A stretch of DNA of 24,580 nucleotides, taken from NCBI GenBank assembly GCA_023142215.1, contig JAGLJW010000017.1, positions 1 to 24,580 on the forward strand, written 5' to 3'. A program made the position numbers and the translations under genes. This DNA comes from Candidatus Parcubacteria bacterium (lineage in GTDB: Bacteria; Patescibacteriota; Patescibacteriia; Patescibacteriales; UBA12075). The notes beneath the pieces were generated by a model, which saw only the letters and a list, made by a program, of their open reading frames with translations, made no database searches and had not been told where the DNA came from. This document shows positions 21,481-24,580 of the stretch, piece by piece (position 1 is the stretch's first letter; the number at the start of each line of letters is the position of its first letter).

Positions 21481-22209
21481 ATGTATTTGAATAATGGAAT
21501 TTTGCATGTTGAAACATCATCAACGGGAGCCGGAATTCATACTCTTCAAAAAGGGAGTAAACATTTTTTTTATCCCAGGCAAATGGTTGATATGGGTAAT
21601 GAAGTAGTTAGGTGTGGTGGTATGCATGCTTGTTCGTCTGTTTTCAGCTCTGCTGAAGGGGGAGTTTTTTTTCCAACCCTTCAAAATGAAGAATTGGAAG
21701 ATTCTTTATGGGAAAAACGTTACGTAATTAATGAATTTAATCGTGTTGATATTTGTTATAAATACGAATATATCAAACGGGGAACGAATTTACAATATTT
21801 TATAGTTTATTCTCTAAAGGGTAATCAATTGAAAGTTCGTACTGATATTGTGAATTGTGTATCAAATCCGAATTATATTGAATTGGGTTGGCACCCATAT
21901 TTCAATTCTCCAGATGGTGGTGTTGTGAGGTTTCTCAACAGTGAGATTCCAGATATTATGATTTATAAATCTCACAGTTTGAATATATTTCCTGTTTGCG
22001 ATCGCATTGTTATTGAATTGAATGGAATTGGAAGAGTTATTATGGAGTTTAAGTATGGGTTTGATAATGCATTCGTTCGTGTACGTACCGATTGGGAACG
22101 TAAATATTTCTGTGTTGAACCGCTTTTGCGTATGAAGTATGGTAAAGGAATTAAAGTGGTTCCAGAAAACAATGCATTAGCAGTGTTTACGATGACCTTT
22201 GAGGATTAG
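21481..22209 (+). CDS. Aldose 1-epimerase family protein
   Basis: A 242-residue cytoplasmic protein of the galactose mutarotase-like beta-sandwich fold. The catalytic His is in ELGWHPYFNSP (H138) and the general-base Glu in FCVEPLLRM (E213); an upstream His49 (GGMHACSSVF) takes the place of the second conserved His. It is shorter than the typical 300-350-residue enzymes and closer to the short YeaD/LacX-like members. It interconverts alpha and beta hexose anomers or phosphorylated sugars; the exact substrate cannot be told. A strong GGAGG lies before the ATG at 21481. It has its own terminator at 22247-22288 and no sugar-pathway genes beside it. Confidence 0.85.
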   Translation: MYLNNGILHVETSSTGAGIHTLQKGSKHFFYPRQMVDMGNEVVRCGGMHACSSVFSSAEGGVFFPTLQNEELEDSLWEKRYVINEFNRVDICYKYEYIKRGTNLQYFIVYSLKGNQLKVRTDIVNCVSNPNYIELGWHPYFNSPDGGVVRFLNSEIPDIMIYKSHSLNIFPVCDRIVIELNGIGRVIMEFKYGFDNAFVRVRTDWERKYFCVEPLLRMKYGKGIKVVPENNALAVFTMTFED

Positions 22210-22246
22210 TTAATTTCGTTATAATAATTGTTCTAAATAAACATAA

Positions 22247-22288
22247 GAGACTACTTAAGTACAATACTTAGTAGTCTCATTTTTTTTG
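22247..22288 (+). terminator. Intrinsic terminator after the epimerase gene
   Basis: GAGACTACTTAAGT pairs with ACTTAGTAGTCTC (one bulged base), followed by CA and a run of eight T. Confidence 0.85.
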
Positions 22289-22300
22289 TTGGTTAATAAC

Positions 22301-22327
22301 TTGACAAAAATTAGAAAAAGATATAAA
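22301..22327 (+). promoter_or_regulatory. Promoter of purC
   Basis: Consensus TTGACA at 22301-22306 with TATAAA at 22322-22327 (15-nt spacer). TAAATT at 22324 would give a 17-nt spacer. Confidence 0.55.
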
Positions 22328-22407
22328 TTAATGTTTGACGATAGTCGCATTTATTGTTCTTTCAAAAAAATAAATTTTTATTACTATTTAAGTAAAGGAG
22401 CTAGAAA

Positions 22408-23394
22408 ATGGGAGCAAATATTCCAGCAATTGTTACAGAGTCTAAGGAAAGTAATATTCTATTAAAATGTGGTCTTGGTCGTATACACCAAGGAAAGGTT
22501 CGTGATACTTATTCGCTTAGTGGTGGCAATCTTTTAATGTGTGCTACTGATCGTTTGAGTATTTTTGATTTCGTGTTACCAGATTTAGTTCCGCAGAAAG
22601 GTGAATACCTTACTGCACTTACATATTTCTGGTTTACGGAAATTTTAAGTGAATATGAAAATCACTTAGTAGCTTATGGCGATGATGTATTGCCATATAT
22701 TTTTCCTGGCGAAAAGGATGAAAAGTTAGCGTCAATGATTCCTGTTAAGCGGTGTATGGTAGTAAAGAACTTGAATATTCTGCCTTTTGAATTGATTTAT
22801 AGACAGCATATTGGAGGATCAGTTTATAAAGAGTATCTAAAAACAGGAATGGCTGGAGGACATAAGATTACACCTAATTTGCCTCAATGGAGCAAGTTAA
22901 ACAAACCTATTTTTACACCATCAACCAAAGAAGATTCAGGACATGATATTAATGTTACAGCTAAAATTTTTAATAACCTAATTGTAGATGGTGAGAAGAT
23001 TTCTTTCCATTTTGCACAAGTTTATGCTAAAGCTTATGCTTATGCTGAGAAGCGAGGAATTTTGATTTTGGATACAAAAATGGAATCAGATAATATGATA
23101 TTAGCTGATGAAGTTTTAACTCCAGACTCTTCTCGTTTCGTTGATGAGAAAGATTGGCGACAAGCAATGGTGAGCGGTGGTGCCCCAGCTTTTTATGATA
23201 AACAGATTGTTCGTGATTGGGGAAAAGAAGTTGTAACACCTTTTGGTATTATTGGAATCAATAATCTTGATCCAGACAATCCTGAGCATATTGATTTTGT
23301 TCACAACAGCCTTAGAGTTCCTAGTGAGATTATTGACAAAACAGCTGAACGATATAGAGAGATTTTTATTCGTTTAGTCAGAGGATGGTATTAA
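22408..23394 (+). CDS. purC: Phosphoribosylaminoimidazole-succinocarboxamide synthase
   Basis: This SAICAR synthetase joins CAIR and aspartate with ATP in purine synthesis, in the cytoplasm. All family blocks are present: HQGKVRD (27-33), ATDRLSIFD (46-54), PFELIYRQHIGGSVYKEYL, TPSTKEDSGHD, ILDTKMESD and ADEVLTPDSSRF. The length of 328 fits the longer (yeast Ade1-like) form rather than the roughly 240-residue form typical of E. coli. AAAGGAG lies before the ATG at 22408. No other purine genes are adjacent, consistent with a scattered or partial pathway. It has its own promoter (22301) and terminator (23418-23445). Confidence 0.95.
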   Translation: MGANIPAIVTESKESNILLKCGLGRIHQGKVRDTYSLSGGNLLMCATDRLSIFDFVLPDLVPQKGEYLTALTYFWFTEILSEYENHLVAYGDDVLPYIFPGEKDEKLASMIPVKRCMVVKNLNILPFELIYRQHIGGSVYKEYLKTGMAGGHKITPNLPQWSKLNKPIFTPSTKEDSGHDINVTAKIFNNLIVDGEKISFHFAQVYAKAYAYAEKRGILILDTKMESDNMILADEVLTPDSSRFVDEKDWRQAMVSGGAPAFYDKQIVRDWGKEVVTPFGIIGINNLDPDNPEHIDFVHNSLRVPSEIIDKTAERYREIFIRLVRGWY

Positions 23395-23417
23395 TAAAAT
23401 TTAAAAACAGTGTATTC

Positions 23418-23445
23418 AGTGCTAAGTTAATTCTTGGCACTTTTT
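23418..23445 (+). terminator. Terminator of purC
   Basis: AGTGCTAAG (23418-23426) pairs with CTTGGCACT (23433-23441, one G-U), followed by T-rich sequence. Confidence 0.8.
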
Positions 23446-23474
23446 ATTTATTTTTAGTCCACATACTGATTTTA

Positions 23475-23503
23475 TTGGCTTTTTGTTAAAAGTTGTGTAT
23501 AAT
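23475..23503 (+). promoter_or_regulatory. Promoter of the HU gene
   Basis: TTGGCT at 23475-23480, a 17-nt spacer and consensus TATAAT at 23498-23503. The leader of about 90 nt contains a short ATCCC/GGGAT hairpin near 23521-23540. Confidence 0.65.
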
Positions 23504-23599
23504 ATATAATATAAAAAGTTATCCCCATAAATAAGGGATTTAATTATTAATACGATATTTCTTTACTGAATTTTGAAGTATTGAGGTATAGTTAAATTT

Positions 23600-23881
23600 A
23601 TGTCAAAGATGACAAAATCTCAGCTAATGACTTACATGGCTGAAAAAACAGATTTATCAAAAAAACAAACAGTTGAAATTTTTGATGAGTTAGCAACAAT
23701 AGCTTATTCAGAAGTAAAACAGAATGGTGAATTTGTACTTCCGGGGTTTGGTAAGTTGGTGAAAGTTAGAAGAAAAGCTAGAATGGGAAGAAATCCAGCA
23801 ACTGGTGAAACAATTAAAATTCCTGCAAAAACAGTTGTTAAATTTAGATTAGCAAAAGCCGCTAAAGAAGCTGTAGCGTAG
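23600..23881 (+). CDS. hup: HU/IHF-family nucleoid DNA-binding protein
   Basis: A small basic dimeric protein that bends and packages DNA. The 93 residues match HU in length and order: an N-terminal helix pair (MTKSQLMTYMAEKTDLSKKQ), the saddle strand with GEFVLPGFGKLVKVRRKAR, and the DNA-intercalating arm RNPATGE (64-70, proline at 66). The C-terminal helix ends FRLAKAAKEAV. It starts at the ATG at 23600; a GAGGT lies rather far upstream (about 13 nt). It is monocistronic, with its own promoter and a bidirectional terminator shared with the convergent downstream gene. HU-like abundance is expected from the consensus -10. Confidence 0.95.
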   Translation: MSKMTKSQLMTYMAEKTDLSKKQTVEIFDELATIAYSEVKQNGEFVLPGFGKLVKVRRKARMGRNPATGETIKIPAKTVVKFRLAKAAKEAVA

Positions 23882-23903
23882 TAATAAAATATAGTTATAT
23901 ATC

Positions 23904-23937
23904 AAATAAAATACCTCCATAGGGAGGTATTTTATTT
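23904..23937. terminator. Bidirectional terminator between the HU gene and the convergent HTH gene
   Basis: 15-bp perfect arms (23904-23918 and 23923-23937, core ATACCTCC/GGAGGTAT) enclose a 4-nt loop, with A-rich and T-rich flanks suited to both strands. The minus-strand stop codon (23932-23934) lies inside it. Confidence 0.9.
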
Positions 23938-24270
23938 CACCCATTTTTCAATATATTGACCAATACCGTAATTTAAAAATTTGTTTCTTATTTTTTTATG
24001 TTTCAAAATGTATAAAATAAAGGATGAGAAATCAATTGAGTAACGATTCTTTACTATTGTATATTTTAATTCTTCCGTTTGAAGTGCTCTACGTATTGTT
24101 TTGGAGTTCACGCCAGCAAGTTTAGAAGCTTCTGATATTGATAACCAAAGAGGCTCTTTTATCTCTGTGAGCAAAAAAGGATTTGGGCTTAATTTTTTAG
24201 GCATACCATAATAATTCTCATCTTCTTGAGAATTATTATCTAGTTTGTTATTTGTAGGTAAGTTATCCAC
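23932..24270 (-). CDS. Helix-turn-helix DNA-binding protein
   Basis: A 112-residue protein with a polar N-terminal tail and an excisionase/MerR-type helix-turn-helix (WLSISEASKLAGVNSKTIRR, about residues 42-61), where ISEASKLAGVNSKTIRRAL is the recognition unit. It continues with a short wing-like strand (KYTIVKNRYSID) and a C-terminal helical part ending NYGIGQYIEKWVK. The family role is transcription regulation or excision; the target is unknown. The GTG at 24270 gives the full frame; an ATG at 24204 (MPKKLSPNPF) would remove 22 residues and is a plausible start. Neither has a Shine-Dalgarno sequence. It is convergent with the HU gene. Confidence 0.75.
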   Translation of the reverse strand: MDNLPTNNKLDNNSQEDENYYGMPKKLSPNPFLLTEIKEPLWLSISEASKLAGVNSKTIRRALQTEELKYTIVKNRYSIDFSSFILYILKHKKIRNKFLNYGIGQYIEKWVK

Positions 24271-24449
24271 TTTTTTAGAGTTAAGTCCACAACGTATTGG
24301 ACATAAGTTGATATTTTTTATATTTTTGCATGTTTTTTAATATATTTCAAGTCCTCATTTTCAAGTCGCTATAATTGTAGTATTATAAGAAAATTATCAA
24401 TATATTTTTTGTAATTCAGTAGCAGTCTTTCAGAAGATGTTTTTTTGTT

Positions 24450-24580
24450 GTAACTGCCCACTGACTATAAAAAGTTATAAAATCATTATCAAAAATAGCA
24501 ATTCCCTGTCATTCTGGAGCTTAAGCGATAGGATCCCATAAAATACGTAAATTGTATAATCAATGAGATTCTATCACTAC
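24450..24580. mobile_element. Second MITE of the 16951 family, truncated by the window end
   Basis: GTAACTGCCCACTGA (24450-24464) matches the terminal repeat of the 16951-17111 element with one change, and a CTGTCATTCTGGAGC block follows at about 24506. GATAGGATCCCAT (24527-24539) pairs with ATGAGATTCTATC near 24563-24575. The right terminal repeat lies outside the window. The stretch 24271-24449 is AT-rich, and nothing else is recognised in it apart from a small TATAAT/ATTATA inverted repeat at 24370-24387. Confidence 0.75.

Overview
The window looks like a chromosomal segment of a host-associated or symbiotic Patescibacteria/CPR bacterium. This placement is inferred from several features: very AT-rich DNA, isolated metabolic genes outside any pathway operon, a 2.8-kb-codon surface protein with Ig-like and carboxypeptidase-regulatory-like modules, a second exported protein with C-terminal GEAWYI-type repeats, and REP-associated (RayT/Y1-type) transposase remnants. 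TGA is used as a stop codon (for example at 6759-6761 and 17509-17511), so the UGA=Gly code of Gracilibacteria/Absconditabacteria does not apply.

Region 1 (1-7400) is an accessory island. Short gene units are separated by decayed sequence. The spacers hold two RayT transposase 3' remnants (2-124 and 1090-1328), three remnants of the 3' end of a D-Ala-D-Ala ligase gene (3161-3358, 4932-5078, 6092-6205), and six copies of a hairpin-forming REP-like end sequence (core AAGTCTTAATTCAAGACTTG) in both orientations. Between them lie a membrane-anchored coiled-coil protein (222-983), a Panacea/SocA-like antitoxin candidate with a partner gene that may encode its toxin (1504-2517), a lipoprotein and membrane protein pair (3590-4815), a solitary minus-strand protein resembling BECR-fold nucleases (5317-5805), and a three-gene operon ending in a caspase/CHAT-like cysteine protease candidate (6323-7396). 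Two possible small structured RNAs with intrinsic terminators lie at about 3028-3125 and 5240-5357.

Region 2 (7440-15946) is one giant secreted surface protein with its own strong promoter. It carries a lamin-tail domain, several SbsA/Big_5-like domains, several carboxypeptidase-regulatory-like domains, a fibronectin III domain, a calcium-binding repeat, and two copies of a C-terminal repeat.

Region 3 (15947-24580) is more ordinary. It holds a PUA-less glutamate 5-kinase on the minus strand, a 161-nt hairpin MITE, a small hypothetical protein, a translationally coupled pair (GT-C-like membrane glycosyltransferase and a secreted Ig/DUF5011-like protein), an aldose-1-epimerase, PurC, an HU protein and a minus-strand helix-turn-helix protein. 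It closes with a second, truncated MITE of the same family. Most units end in clear intrinsic terminators, and several have recognisable sigma70-type promoters.

The strongest candidates for something new are the repeat-delimited arrangement of the island, the caspase-like three-gene operon, and the PanA-like pair.
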